Positions 48,090 through 56,440 of a stretch of DNA of 64,000 nucleotides are shown piece after piece. Every line of letters starts with the position of its first letter. Position 1 is the first letter of the stretch. The stretch is from NCBI GenBank assembly GCA_963778895.1, contig CAVZVZ010000002.1:186001-250000 (forward strand), read 5' to 3'. The notes beneath the pieces are model-generated. The model saw nothing but the letters and a program-made list of their open reading frames with translations. It was not told where the DNA came from and searched no databases. Source of the stretch: CAVZVZ01 sp963778895 (lineage in GTDB: Bacteria > Actinomycetota > Acidimicrobiia > Acidimicrobiales > Acidimicrobilacustridaceae). Made by a program: the position numbers and the translations under genes.

Positions 48090-49379
48090 GTGGAAGATCT
48101 CACTCGTCGGGGATTTCTCGTGGCCTCGGGGGCGCTCGCTCTCGGAGCCGTCGCCGGCTGTGCCGCGTCGGGCACCGATGACGCGGCCACCGGGTCGACC
48201 ACCTCGTCGGGGGCCTCGTCCAGCCTTCCGGCCGCGGGAGACGCCCCGTTCGACACCGTCGTCGTGTTGATGATGGAGAACCGTTCCTTCGACCACTTCC
48301 TCGGCTGGCTCCCGGGCGCGAACGGCCGCCAGGCCGGCTTGCAGTACCTCGACACGAACGGAGCGTTGCACGACACGTGGCCGCTCGGCGCGAACACTCA
48401 GGGATGCGACTACGGCGACCCGGACCACAGTTGGCAAGGGTCGGCGACCGAGTTCAACGGCGGCACCTGTGACGGTTTCCTGCAGACGGCTGATCCCGGC
48501 GACACCTTCCCGATCGGGTACTACACGCAGGACGACCTACCGATCCTCGGCACGCTCGCGGGCGAGTACACGACATTCGACAACTACTTCTGCTCCTTCA
48601 TGGGCCCGACATGGCCGAACCGCATGTACCAGTGGTGCGCGACGACCGACCTCACCGCGACCGGACTGTTCCCCGGCGAGGACAACGAGCCGTCGAACCT
48701 TCAGCTCACGATCTTCGATCGGCTCTGGGACGCGGGGCTCACCGGTTCGTACTACTTCCACAGCGAGCCGATGAGCGGTCTGTTCCAGAGCGATCGGTAT
48801 GACCGCATGACCTATCCCGCGACCCAGTTCTACGACGACGCCGCAGCCGGCAACCTGGCCAATGTCGTGTTCATCGATCCAGAGTTCGGGACGCTCCCCG
48901 AGCTACGGGGCACATCCAACGACTTCCATCCATGGGGCAGCCTGCCGGCCGGCGAGAACTTCGTCCGAAGCGTGCATGAAGCCCTGGCCGGCAGTCCCCA
49001 GTGGGACCGGATGGTGTTCGTTCTCAACTTCGACGAACACGGGGGCTTCTACGACCACGTGACACCGCCTCGTGTGCGCGACGACACCGTGTTCCCTGGC
49101 GAGGGTCCGTATCCCGACGTGCAGCAACTCGGCTTCCGGGTGCCGGCCATCGCCATGGGCCCGTTCGCACCGAAGCAGATCGTGTCGAGTGGGCCGTACG
49201 AACACTGCTCGATCCTGAAGATGATCGAGTGGCGGTGGGGCCTCGAACCCATGACGACCCGTGATCGCTACGCCAACAACCTTGCCGACGCACTCGACTT
49301 CTCCCAAGCGCGTCCCGCAGCCGATTTGCCGGCTGAGCATGCAGTCGTCCCGGGCGCGTGTCCCGGGCGCGACTTCTGA
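48090..49379 (+). CDS. Tat-exported alkaline phosphoesterase (phospholipase C / AcpA family)
   Basis: It is a 429-residue secreted phosphoesterase. The N-terminus has a twin-arginine signal with lipobox: TRRGFLVASGALALGAVAGC. The catalytic core shows VVVLMMENRSFDHFLGWLPG (ENRSFDH motif), a GxTxPNR-like segment MGPTWPNRMYQW, FNFDEHGGFYDHVTPPRV-type metal ligands and PYEHCSILKMIEWRWGL. This is the phosphatidylcholine-hydrolysing phospholipase C/acid phosphatase family. It starts at GTG 48090. It is probably a phosphate-scavenging enzyme; the substrate may be phospholipid or phosphomonoester. Confidence 0.92.
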   Translation: MEDLTRRGFLVASGALALGAVAGCAASGTDDAATGSTTSSGASSSLPAAGDAPFDTVVVLMMENRSFDHFLGWLPGANGRQAGLQYLDTNGALHDTWPLGANTQGCDYGDPDHSWQGSATEFNGGTCDGFLQTADPGDTFPIGYYTQDDLPILGTLAGEYTTFDNYFCSFMGPTWPNRMYQWCATTDLTATGLFPGEDNEPSNLQLTIFDRLWDAGLTGSYYFHSEPMSGLFQSDRYDRMTYPATQFYDDAAAGNLANVVFIDPEFGTLPELRGTSNDFHPWGSLPAGENFVRSVHEALAGSPQWDRMVFVLNFDEHGGFYDHVTPPRVRDDTVFPGEGPYPDVQQLGFRVPAIAMGPFAPKQIVSSGPYEHCSILKMIEWRWGLEPMTTRDRYANNLADALDFSQARPAADLPAEHAVVPGACPGRDF

Positions 49380-49398
49380 TTCGCAGGTGGCCGGAGCA

Positions 49399-50220
49399 CT
49401 AGAAGCGCGGTGGCCGCTTCTCGTTCAACGCCTGCACACCCTCGTGGAACGCCGGCTCGGTCATCATCTCGTTCAACAGCCGTTCGGCCTCGGTCAACGA
49501 CGTGCCGACGCCGCGGTGTTGGTCGAGGTACACCTGGTGCTTCGTCTCGGCCAGAGAACGGGGCGAGATGTGGAAGGCCAGAGTGCGTGCGTAGGCGTAG
49601 GTGCGATCGAGTAGTTCGTCGGCCGGCCACACCTCGTTGACCAGTCCCAAGTCCTTCGCCTCCTCGGCGAGCACGACCCGACTCGACAACAGCAGATCCA
49701 TCGCACGTCCGAGGCCGATGAGCCGTGGGAGCACCCACGACAGCCCGTATTCGGCGGGGAGGTTGAGTTTGCCGTGCGAGGTCGTGAGCTTGACTCCCTC
49801 GGCCGCGAAGCGAAGGTCGCAGTAGCAAGCCAGGACGAGGCCCACACCGGCCGCCGGACCGTTGACGGCGGCGATGACCGGCGTGCGGAGCCCGAAGTGG
49901 AACGTGAAGTCGTGGTCGAATTCGGAGCTCAGGCCGAAGCCGGGGGTCGCGATGTCCGGTGCCGTCCCGGGGTCGTAGCCGCCCCGTTCGACGTGACCGT
50001 CGAGGGCGCTGGCATCGGCTCCGGCGCAGAACGCCCGGCCCGCGCCCGTGACGACCACGATGCGCACGTCGTCACGCCGCTCGGCGTCCTGCAGCGCCCA
50101 CCGGTATTCGGTGTGCATCCGGCCGGTCCAGGCGTTCAGTCGGTGGGGTCGATCGAGCGTGATGGTCGCGACCCGCTCGCTGACCTCATACCGGATCGTT
50201 CGGAGGTCGCCCGTTTCCAC
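49399..50220 (-). CDS. Enoyl-CoA hydratase/isomerase family protein
   Basis: It is a 273-residue crotonase-fold enzyme, intact. It has RVATITLDRPHRLNAWTGRM, the CoA loop GRAFCAGADASALDGH, the oxyanion segment PVIAAVNGPAAGVGLVLACY, KLNLPAEYGLSWVLPRLIGL and the C-terminal FHEGVQALNEKRPPRF, the usual ...F...KR.P.F ending. GTG 50220 is the start. It is divergent from the solute-binding lipoprotein, with site 5 between. It could act in fatty acid, steroid or aromatic acyl-CoA degradation. Confidence 0.92.
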   Translation of the reverse strand: METGDLRTIRYEVSERVATITLDRPHRLNAWTGRMHTEYRWALQDAERRDDVRIVVVTGAGRAFCAGADASALDGHVERGGYDPGTAPDIATPGFGLSSEFDHDFTFHFGLRTPVIAAVNGPAAGVGLVLACYCDLRFAAEGVKLTTSHGKLNLPAEYGLSWVLPRLIGLGRAMDLLLSSRVVLAEEAKDLGLVNEVWPADELLDRTYAYARTLAFHISPRSLAETKHQVYLDQHRGVGTSLTEAERLLNEMMTEPAFHEGVQALNEKRPPRF

Positions 50221-50253
50221 GACCCACCGCGTAGCACAGGGTCTCCCAGCGTG

Positions 50254-50271
50254 CTTGACTGACCGGTCAAG
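50254..50271. promoter_or_regulatory. CTTGAC-N6-GTCAAG operator candidate (site 5 of 5)
   Basis: CTTGAC-TGACCG-GTCAAG is a perfect 6+6 inverted repeat with the TGAC-N6-GTCA core (50256-50269); a tighter nested palindrome TGACCGGTCA occupies 50260-50269. It lies between the divergent enoyl-CoA hydratase (start 50220) and the substrate-binding lipoprotein (start 50292). Confidence 0.6.
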
Positions 50272-50291
50272 TACGACCGGCAACCGGGGGG

Positions 50292-51983
50292 ATGCGCGTG
50301 CTGCGAACAAGGCGTCTTCGAGTTGGGGTGTGGTCTGGGCTAGGGGTGCTGTTCGTCGCCGTGCTCTTGGCGAGCGGCTGCGGCAGCTCGTCCAAGGATT
50401 CGGGTTCGTCGACCGCATCGACGACTCCCCAGGACGTGGTGATCGCGCCGGACGGTCCGCCGCAGACGGGCGGAACCCTCACGTACGGCCTCGCCAGCGA
50501 GTCCGACGGCTGGAATCCGACCCAGGGCCGTTGGGCCACGGACGGCACGCAGGTGGGCATGGCGATCTTCGATCCGTTGGCGGCGTACAACGCCGACGGT
50601 GACTGGGCGCCGTACTTGGCCGAGTCGTTCACGCCGAACGCCGACTTCACCGAATGGACGATCAAGCTCCGCCCAGACGTCACGTTCCAGAACGGCACAC
50701 CGTTCACCGCGGCGGCGGTGGTCAAGACACTCAACGCGCACCGCCAGTCCGCGCTGACGAAGCCGACGTTCGCCAACGTCGACTCCCTGGAAGCCACCGA
50801 CCCGTTGACGGTGACGGTGAAGATGAACGCGCCGTGGGCCGCGTTCCCCGTGGCTCTCACCGGCCAGGCCGGTGTGATGCCCGCGCCCGAGCAGCTCGAT
50901 GACCCAAATGGCAGTAGCAACCCGATCGGTACCGGACCGTTCACGTTCGTCTCGTGGACACCGGACAAAGACCTCGTCCTGAAACGGAACCCCAACTATT
51001 GGCAGAAGGACGCCAACGGGCAACAGCTTCCGTACCTCGACGGTGTCCGCTTCGTGCCGATTCCCGATGACGGTGCACGTACGGCCTCCATCCAAACCGG
51101 CGACATCGACATGACCCACACCACCGAGATCGGCTCGATCGACACGTTCCGGTCGATGGCCGCATCCGGACAGCTCCAGATGGTCGAGCAGCGAGGTGCG
51201 GCCGAGGTGACGTTCGCCCAGTTCAACATGCTCGAGCCGCCGTTCGACGACATCCGCGCACGCGAGGCCGCCGTCCACGCGATCGATCAGCAGAAGTGGA
51301 TCGACGTCGCCACTCAGGGCGAGAACCAAGCGGCCACGAGTGTGTTCCGGCCGTCTTCTAAGTGGTACTACGACGCCGACTACCCGTCGTACGACCTCGA
51401 GGAGGCCAAGCGGCTCGTCGGTGAGTACGAAGCCGACAAGGGCCCGCTCGAGTTCTCCTATTCGACGCTCTCGACGCCGGTCGCGACCCAGCAGGGTGAG
51501 CTGATCAAGTCGATGCTCGAGGAAGCCGGCATGAAGGTGACCGTCAAATCGACCGAAGCGTCGAGCTTCATCGTGGATGGCGCGCTAGGTCAGTACCAGA
51601 TGATCCAGTGGGGTCAGTTCGGTTCGCCTGATCCGGATTACGAGCACGTGTGGTGGTACAGCGCCAACGCGAGCCCCGTTGGCCAGTTGGCCTTGAACTT
51701 CCCGCGCAACAAGGATCCGTTGGTTGACGAAGCATTGAACAAGGCCCGCTCGACCGACGACTTCGAGACGCGCAAGCAGGCGTACATCGATTTGCAGAAG
51801 CGCTTCGCCGCCGACGTGCCCTACGCGTTCCTCGACTACCCCACGCCGGTGAAGGTCGCCCAGAACAAGGTGCGAGGCATGCTGCAGGACACGCTGCCCG
51901 ACGGTGAAGCCTCGATCCCCATGGGTGGGCCGGGCAGCTTCAGCCTGGTCACGCGACTGACCCAGACTTGGCTGGCGCAGTAG
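50292..51983 (+). CDS. ABC transporter substrate-binding lipoprotein (SBP family 5, peptide/nickel type)
   Basis: It is a 563-residue extracytoplasmic binding protein anchored by a lipobox (VLFVAVLLASGCGSSS). It has GGTLTYGLASESDGWNPTQG, IFDPLAAYNADGDWAPYLAE, IKLRPDVTFQNGTPFTAAAV, NPIGTGPFTFVSWTPDKDLV, and LKRNPNYWQKDANGQQLPYL, the DppA/OppA family pattern. No permease or ATPase genes are adjacent. The divergent acyl-CoA gene and site 5 suggest that the ligand may be a lipid-derived or degradable compound rather than a peptide; this is inference. Confidence 0.93.
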   Translation: MRVLRTRRLRVGVWSGLGVLFVAVLLASGCGSSSKDSGSSTASTTPQDVVIAPDGPPQTGGTLTYGLASESDGWNPTQGRWATDGTQVGMAIFDPLAAYNADGDWAPYLAESFTPNADFTEWTIKLRPDVTFQNGTPFTAAAVVKTLNAHRQSALTKPTFANVDSLEATDPLTVTVKMNAPWAAFPVALTGQAGVMPAPEQLDDPNGSSNPIGTGPFTFVSWTPDKDLVLKRNPNYWQKDANGQQLPYLDGVRFVPIPDDGARTASIQTGDIDMTHTTEIGSIDTFRSMAASGQLQMVEQRGAAEVTFAQFNMLEPPFDDIRAREAAVHAIDQQKWIDVATQGENQAATSVFRPSSKWYYDADYPSYDLEEAKRLVGEYEADKGPLEFSYSTLSTPVATQQGELIKSMLEEAGMKVTVKSTEASSFIVDGALGQYQMIQWGQFGSPDPDYEHVWWYSANASPVGQLALNFPRNKDPLVDEALNKARSTDDFETRKQAYIDLQKRFAADVPYAFLDYPTPVKVAQNKVRGMLQDTLPDGEASIPMGGPGSFSLVTRLTQTWLAQ

Positions 51984-51984
51984 C

Positions 51985-52761
51985 TCAGGCGTCGAAGGCC
52001 TGCAGCGCGGCGAGCACGTCGTCGGCCAGCTCCGGCCGGCAGATGAGCAGGTCCGGCATGTACGGGTCGACGTTGTTGTAGATCAGCGGGCTGCCGTCGA
52101 TCCGGCTGCAGTGCAGGCCCGCGGCTTGGGCCACGGCGACCGGTGCGCACGAGTCCCATTCGTACTGTCCGCCGGAGTGCGCGTAGATGTCCGACTCGCC
52201 CCGGATCACCGACATCGCCTTGGCTCCCGCCGATCCCATCTCGACCAACTCGGCCTCGAGCTGCTCGGCCAGGAAGGTGGCCGCCGGGGGCGGCCGTGTC
52301 CGTGACACGACCAGGCGGGGTGGACCGGTGTGGGGGAGGGCCACGGTCTCGGGCGGGTTGCTGCGGAGGACCTGGCCGGCCGCGGGCAGCGCGACGGCGC
52401 CGGCGACGGGTCGCCCGCCCATCACGAGGGCGACGTGGACGGCCCAGTCGCCGCGGGGCGGCTCGCCGAACTCGCGGGTGCCGTCGAGCGGGTCGATGAT
52501 CCACACCCGATCGGCGTCGAGCCGGGACGGGTCGTCCTTGGACTCCTCCGACAGGATCGCGTCACCAGGGCGGCTCTCGGCCAGCGCCGCGATCAGCATC
52601 TCGTTCGACCGCCGGTCGCCGTCGTCTCGGATCGACTGCACGTCGGGGGCCTCCCCGTCCTCGAGCGGGCGGCGGATCTCGAGCAGGAACTGGCCTGCTC
52701 GCTGGGCGAGGTCGGCGGCCAGCGCGTGGTCGTCAGGAGACGCAGTTGATGCAGGGCTCAC
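51985..52761 (-). CDS. cysQ: 3'(2'),5'-bisphosphate nucleotidase (CysQ-like)
   Basis: It is a 258-residue Mg-dependent inositol-monophosphatase-fold enzyme that would remove the 3'-phosphate from PAP/PAPS. Metal motifs are AILSEESKDDPSR (Glu), WIIDPLDGTREFGEP (DPxDGT) and the C-terminal GGQYEWDSCAPVAVAQAAG (WDxxA). It starts at GTG 52761, divergent from cysD, placing it with sulfate activation, where it recycles PAP. It ends one base before the convergent lipoprotein stop. Confidence 0.93.
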   Translation of the reverse strand: MSPASTASPDDHALAADLAQRAGQFLLEIRRPLEDGEAPDVQSIRDDGDRRSNEMLIAALAESRPGDAILSEESKDDPSRLDADRVWIIDPLDGTREFGEPPRGDWAVHVALVMGGRPVAGAVALPAAGQVLRSNPPETVALPHTGPPRLVVSRTRPPPAATFLAEQLEAELVEMGSAGAKAMSVIRGESDIYAHSGGQYEWDSCAPVAVAQAAGLHCSRIDGSPLIYNNVDPYMPDLLICRPELADDVLAALQAFDA

Positions 52762-52770
52762 GTATTTCTT

Positions 52771-52781
52771 ACCATTCTGGT
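52771..52781. promoter_or_regulatory. ACCA-TTC-TGGT inverted repeat between cysQ and cysD
   Basis: ACCATTCTGGT (ACC-N5-GGT) lies in the 65-base cysQ/cysD gap within a locally AT-rich stretch. Its position would let one sulfur-responsive regulator (for instance of the Rrf2 type, a guess) control both directions. Confidence 0.4.
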
Positions 52782-52826
52782 CAGGTTTCCCCGGAAATCG
52801 CTCCGTACCCTACGCTGAGGCGCCCC

Positions 52827-53732
52827 ATGGACTACGAACTCCCGCACCTGAAGACGATCGAAGCCGAGTCGATCCACATCATGCGGGAGGTCGCGGCCGA
52901 GTTCGAGCGGCCGGTTCTGCTCTTCTCCGGAGGCAAGGACTCGGTGGTGATGCTCCACGTGGCGAGCAAGGCGTTCTGGCCCTGTCCGCTGCCGTTCCCG
53001 GTGATGCACGTCGACACCGGTCACAACTTCTCCGAGGTCATCGAGTTCCGTGATCGGGCCGTCGAGGTCGCGGGCGCCCGTCTCGTGGTTGCCAGCGTCG
53101 AGGAGTCGATCCGTCTCGGGCGGGTCGTCGACGAGACCGGGCCGAAGGCGTCTCGCAACCGGCTGCAGACCACCACACTGCTCGATGCCATCGAGGAGAA
53201 CCGTTTCGACGCCGTGTTCGGTGGCGCCCGCCGCGACGAGGAGAAGGCCCGGGCCAAGGAGCGGGTCTACAGCTTCCGCGACGAGTTCGGGCAGTGGGAC
53301 CCGAAGAACCAACGCCCCGAGCTGTGGTCGCTCTACAACGGTCGGCACAAGCCGGGCGAGCACATCCGGGTGTTCCCGCTCAGCAACTGGACCGAGCTCG
53401 ACATCTGGCAGTACATCGAGGCCGAGAACATCGAGCTCCCATCGATCTATTACGCGCACCGGCGCCAGGTGTTCCGGCGCGACGGCATGTTGTTGGCCGT
53501 CAGTCCCTTCGTCACCTTGATGGATGGCGAAGAGGAGTTCGAGGCGCTCGTGCGGTACCGCACGGTCGGTGATGCGACGTGTACGGGTGCGGTCGAATCG
53601 AGCGCCACCACGATCGCCGACGTCATCCTCGAGGTCGCCGCCACGCGGATCACCGAACGCGGCGCCACTCGGGCCGACGACCGCACATCGGAAGCGGCCA
53701 TGGAAGACCGCAAGAAGGAAGGGTATTTCTAA
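52827..53732 (+). CDS. cysD: Sulfate adenylyltransferase subunit 2
   Basis: It is the small ATP-pyrophosphatase subunit of ATP sulfurylase, making adenosine 5'-phosphosulfate with CysN. The 301-residue product has the PP-loop LLFSGGKDSVVMLH, HVDTGHNFSEVIEFRDR, FGGARRDEEKARAKERVYSF, RDEFGQWDPKNQRPELW, PLSNWTELDIWQYIEAENI and the C-terminal RKKEGYF. ATG 52827 is used because the upstream in-frame extension crosses the regulatory region. The cysN GTG follows its stop directly. Confidence 0.96.
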   Translation: MDYELPHLKTIEAESIHIMREVAAEFERPVLLFSGGKDSVVMLHVASKAFWPCPLPFPVMHVDTGHNFSEVIEFRDRAVEVAGARLVVASVEESIRLGRVVDETGPKASRNRLQTTTLLDAIEENRFDAVFGGARRDEEKARAKERVYSFRDEFGQWDPKNQRPELWSLYNGRHKPGEHIRVFPLSNWTELDIWQYIEAENIELPSIYYAHRRQVFRRDGMLLAVSPFVTLMDGEEEFEALVRYRTVGDATCTGAVESSATTIADVILEVAATRITERGATRADDRTSEAAMEDRKKEGYF

Positions 53733-54992
53733 GTGACCGAACTTCTCCGGTTGGCGACAGCGGGTTCGGTCGACGATGGCAAGTCGACGCTCATCGGCCG
53801 CTTGCTCTACGACTCGAAGGCGATCTTCGAGGACCAACTCGAGGCCGTCGAGCGCACCTCTCGCGAGCGGGGCGACGAATACACCAATCTGGCGTTGCTC
53901 ACCGACGGTCTTCGTGCCGAGCGCGAGCAGGGAATCACGATCGACGTGGCGTATCGCTATTTCGCCACCCCGAAGCGCAAGTTCATCATCGCCGACACGC
54001 CGGGCCACATTCAGTACACGCGAAACATGGTCACCGGTTGCTCCACCGCCGATCTCGCGATGGTCCTCATCGATGCCCGCAACGGCATCCTCGAGCAGTC
54101 GCGGCGCCATGCGTTCCTTGCGTCGCTGCTCCGCGTGCCACATTTGGTTCTCTGCGTCAACAAGATGGATCTCGTCGACTACGACTCCGACACGTTCGAG
54201 TCGATCAAAGAAGAGTTCAAGGCCTTTGCCAGCAAGCTGGACATCACCGACCTGACCTTCATCCCGATCTCGGCGCTCCAGGGTGACAACGTCGTGCATC
54301 GGAGCGCGAACATGCCGTGGTACGAGGGCGCCCCCTTGCTCCACCACCTCGAAGAAGTCTTCATCGCGTCCGACCGCAACCTGATCGATGCTCGCTTCCC
54401 GGTGCAGTACGTCTTGCGGCCGATGAGCGACAAGTTCCACGACTTCCGTGGCTACGCCGGCACCGTGGCGGGCGGTGTGCTCAAGGTCGGTGACGAGGTC
54501 ATGGTGCTGCCTTCGGGTCTCACGTCCACCGTGAAGTCGATCGAGACCGCCGACGGTCCGCTCGAAGAGGCGTTCGCGCCCATGGCGGTGACCGTCACTT
54601 TGGCCGACGACGTGGACGTGAGTCGGGGCGATCTGATCTGCCGGCCGCACAACCAGCCGACGGTGGGCCAGGACCTCGACGCCATGCTCTGCTGGATGAG
54701 CGACTCGGCGAACATGCAACCGGGCGCCAAGTACGCCATCAAGCACACCACCCGGGTCGCCCGGGCACTGGTCAAGGATCTGCACTACCGACTCGATGTG
54801 AACACGCTTCACCGCGATCACGAGGCGGGCGAGCTCGGCCTCAACGAGATCGGCCGCGTGAGTCTTCGGGCCACGGCGCCCCTGTTCTTCGACGAGTACC
54901 GACGCAATCGGGACACCGGGAGCTTCGTGCTGATCGACGAGCCCTCGGGCAACACGGTCGCGGCCGGAATGATCATCGGGCCCAGCCAGTGA
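53733..54992 (+). CDS. cysN: Sulfate adenylyltransferase subunit 1 (GTPase)
   Basis: It is the GTPase subunit of ATP sulfurylase, 419 residues and not fused to APS kinase. G-motifs are TAGSVDDGKSTLIGRLLYDS (G1), EQGITIDVAYRYF (G2), IADTPGHIQYTRNM (G3) and CVNKMDLVDYDSDTF (G4). C-terminal beta barrels show FPVQYVLRPMSDKFHDFRGY and GDLICRPHNQPTVGQDLDAM. The GTG start follows the cysD TAA directly. It is followed by cysC 22 bases on. Sulfur assimilation proceeds sulfate to APS to PAPS. Confidence 0.96.
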   Translation: MTELLRLATAGSVDDGKSTLIGRLLYDSKAIFEDQLEAVERTSRERGDEYTNLALLTDGLRAEREQGITIDVAYRYFATPKRKFIIADTPGHIQYTRNMVTGCSTADLAMVLIDARNGILEQSRRHAFLASLLRVPHLVLCVNKMDLVDYDSDTFESIKEEFKAFASKLDITDLTFIPISALQGDNVVHRSANMPWYEGAPLLHHLEEVFIASDRNLIDARFPVQYVLRPMSDKFHDFRGYAGTVAGGVLKVGDEVMVLPSGLTSTVKSIETADGPLEEAFAPMAVTVTLADDVDVSRGDLICRPHNQPTVGQDLDAMLCWMSDSANMQPGAKYAIKHTTRVARALVKDLHYRLDVNTLHRDHEAGELGLNEIGRVSLRATAPLFFDEYRRNRDTGSFVLIDEPSGNTVAAGMIIGPSQ

Positions 54993-55014
54993 CCGACGGC
55001 CTTTCGTTGCTCCC

Positions 55015-55632
55015 GTGAGCGAGCGCGTCAGCCCCAACGTCGTTTGGCATCCCGGCGAGGTCGCCCGCACCGACCGGTTCGCCGCCACCGAGTTGGGTGG
55101 GGCCACCGTGTGGTTCACGGGCCTGTCGGGCTCGGGCAAATCGACGGTCGCCGTACATGTCGAGCGGCTCTTGCTCGATGCCGGACATGCGGCTTACCTG
55201 CTCGACGGCGACAACTTGCGGCACGGCCTCAACGGCGATCTCGGATTCTCCGCCGAGGACCGTGAGGAGAACGTGCGCCGCGCATCGGAGGTGGCTCGAC
55301 TCTTCGCCGACGCGGGGATCGTCGCGCTGGTCCCGCTGATCTCGCCGTATCGCGCCGGTCGTGAGCGGGCCCGCGCTGCGCACGAAGCGGCGGGTGTGCC
55401 GTTCCTCGAGGTGTTCGTGAACACACCGATCGAGGAGTGCGAGCGACGAGACCCGAAAGGGCTCTACGCGAAGGCTCGGGCCGGCGAGATCAAGGGGTTC
55501 ACCGGTATCGATGACCCGTATGAAGCGCCGAACGCGTGCGAGCTGGAGCTCACACCGAGCGATGGCGATGCACGTGAGCAGGCGCACGCCGTTGTTCGCC
55601 TGCTTCGTGATCGCGGTGTGGTCGGGGCTTGA
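55015..55632 (+). CDS. cysC: Adenylylsulfate kinase
   Basis: It phosphorylates APS to PAPS. The 205-residue product (GTG 55015) has the P-loop VWFTGLSGSGKSTVAVHVER, LLDGDNLRHGLNGDLGFSAE, DREENVRRASEVARLFADAG, VPLISPYRAGRERARAAHEA and YAKARAGEIKGFTGIDDPYE, all hallmarks of CysC. It stands alone instead of being fused to CysN as in mycobacteria. With cysD and cysN it forms a complete activation operon; PAP is then handled by the divergent cysQ. Confidence 0.96.
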   Translation: MSERVSPNVVWHPGEVARTDRFAATELGGATVWFTGLSGSGKSTVAVHVERLLLDAGHAAYLLDGDNLRHGLNGDLGFSAEDREENVRRASEVARLFADAGIVALVPLISPYRAGRERARAAHEAAGVPFLEVFVNTPIEECERRDPKGLYAKARAGEIKGFTGIDDPYEAPNACELELTPSDGDAREQAHAVVRLLRDRGVVGA

Positions 55633-55690
55633 TCGCCCTGCGCCGAACGAGGGTTGCCGCTACTGGCTCCGCCGTAGATCGAGGTTCAGG

Positions 55691-55948
55691 TCACGCTGTA
55701 GCACTGGGCGTGCCGTATGGCTCGCCACCCGCGTCGTAGCACTCCGCGTGGAAGTGTTCGACTCGGTCCCAACGTCCACCTACGTAGACGTTGCAGATGA
55801 CTTGCTGCTTGCGCACCTTCGCCTGGAACTTCACACGCTCACCACAGTGAGCGCACTCTGCAAAGTTGCCAGCCTCGATGGAACGGAGAACCGCGCGGCT
55901 TTTCCACGCCGACTTCGTACGTGTTGCCGTTGCTGTTGCCCTTGCCAT
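55691..55948 (-). CDS. Small zinc-ribbon-like protein of unknown function
   Basis: It is an 85-residue basic protein with a Thr/Ala/Lys-rich N-terminus (ARATATATRTKSAWKSRAVL). It has a possible metal site made of the CxxC pair in FAECAHCGERVKFQAK plus a Cys/His group in VICNVYVGGRWDRVEHFHAE and CYDAGGEPYG. Similar short zinc-ribbon proteins are widespread in Actinobacteria without assigned function. The gene is intact, divergent from nothing close, and reads toward cysC. Confidence 0.72.
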   Translation of the reverse strand: MARATATATRTKSAWKSRAVLRSIEAGNFAECAHCGERVKFQAKVRKQQVICNVYVGGRWDRVEHFHAECYDAGGEPYGTPSATA

Positions 55949-56077
55949 GCCATCCCTATCGGCGGCACAAGCGCACGAAGTAAGGGCGAAGGGTCGATCG
56001 GCCTAGAGACGGGCACCCAACGTGGTCGGTTCGGCAACGATGCTCACGCGACGCGCACAAAGAGCGTGTCGTGCTGG

Positions 56078-56431
56078 TCAAATGTCGGGGGTGACCTCGT
56101 GCGCGCTGCGGCCCAGGCGCACCGCCTGCTGCACGAGCTGACGCACGGTGCTCTCGTCGGCTCCCGCCGCGACGAGCTCCGCTATGCGGGCCTCGACGTC
56201 GGCCGCGGTCTGCTCGTCGAACGCCTCGGGATGCTCGTGGTGCTCGGGCTTGTGGAACGAGCCAGGGGGCGCGACCGACGAGACGAGGATCAGGCCCACC
56301 GCTGCCACCGCGGTCAGCAGTCCGAACGTGATGGCCATGCCGTTGTTGTCGGCGATCGAACCGGCGATCATGCCGCCGATACCGCCGAGGAACACGAGCC
56401 AGACGACGCGGCGGATCCAGCGCGGCGACAT
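56078..56431 (-). CDS. Small membrane protein of unknown function
   Basis: It is a 117-residue protein with two predicted TM helices (VVWLVFLGGIGGMIAGSIAD and AITFGLLTAVAAVGLILVSS). A C-terminal acidic/helical cytosolic tail follows, FHKPEHHEHPEAFDEQTAAD, ending RLGRSAHEVTPDI. It starts 9 bases after the ettA stop on the same strand, so it may be co-transcribed with that translation factor. It is not assigned to a family. Confidence 0.72.
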   Translation of the reverse strand: MSPRWIRRVVWLVFLGGIGGMIAGSIADNNGMAITFGLLTAVAAVGLILVSSVAPPGSFHKPEHHEHPEAFDEQTAADVEARIAELVAAGADESTVRQLVQQAVRLGRSAHEVTPDI

Positions 56432-56440
56432 CGACCAGTC

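Noticed and set aside
52758..55139. 793-residue reverse-strand open frame opposite cysD-cysN
   Set aside because: It is a GC-driven shadow: forward cysD and cysN are intact with full motifs, and the reverse translation has no recognisable domain.
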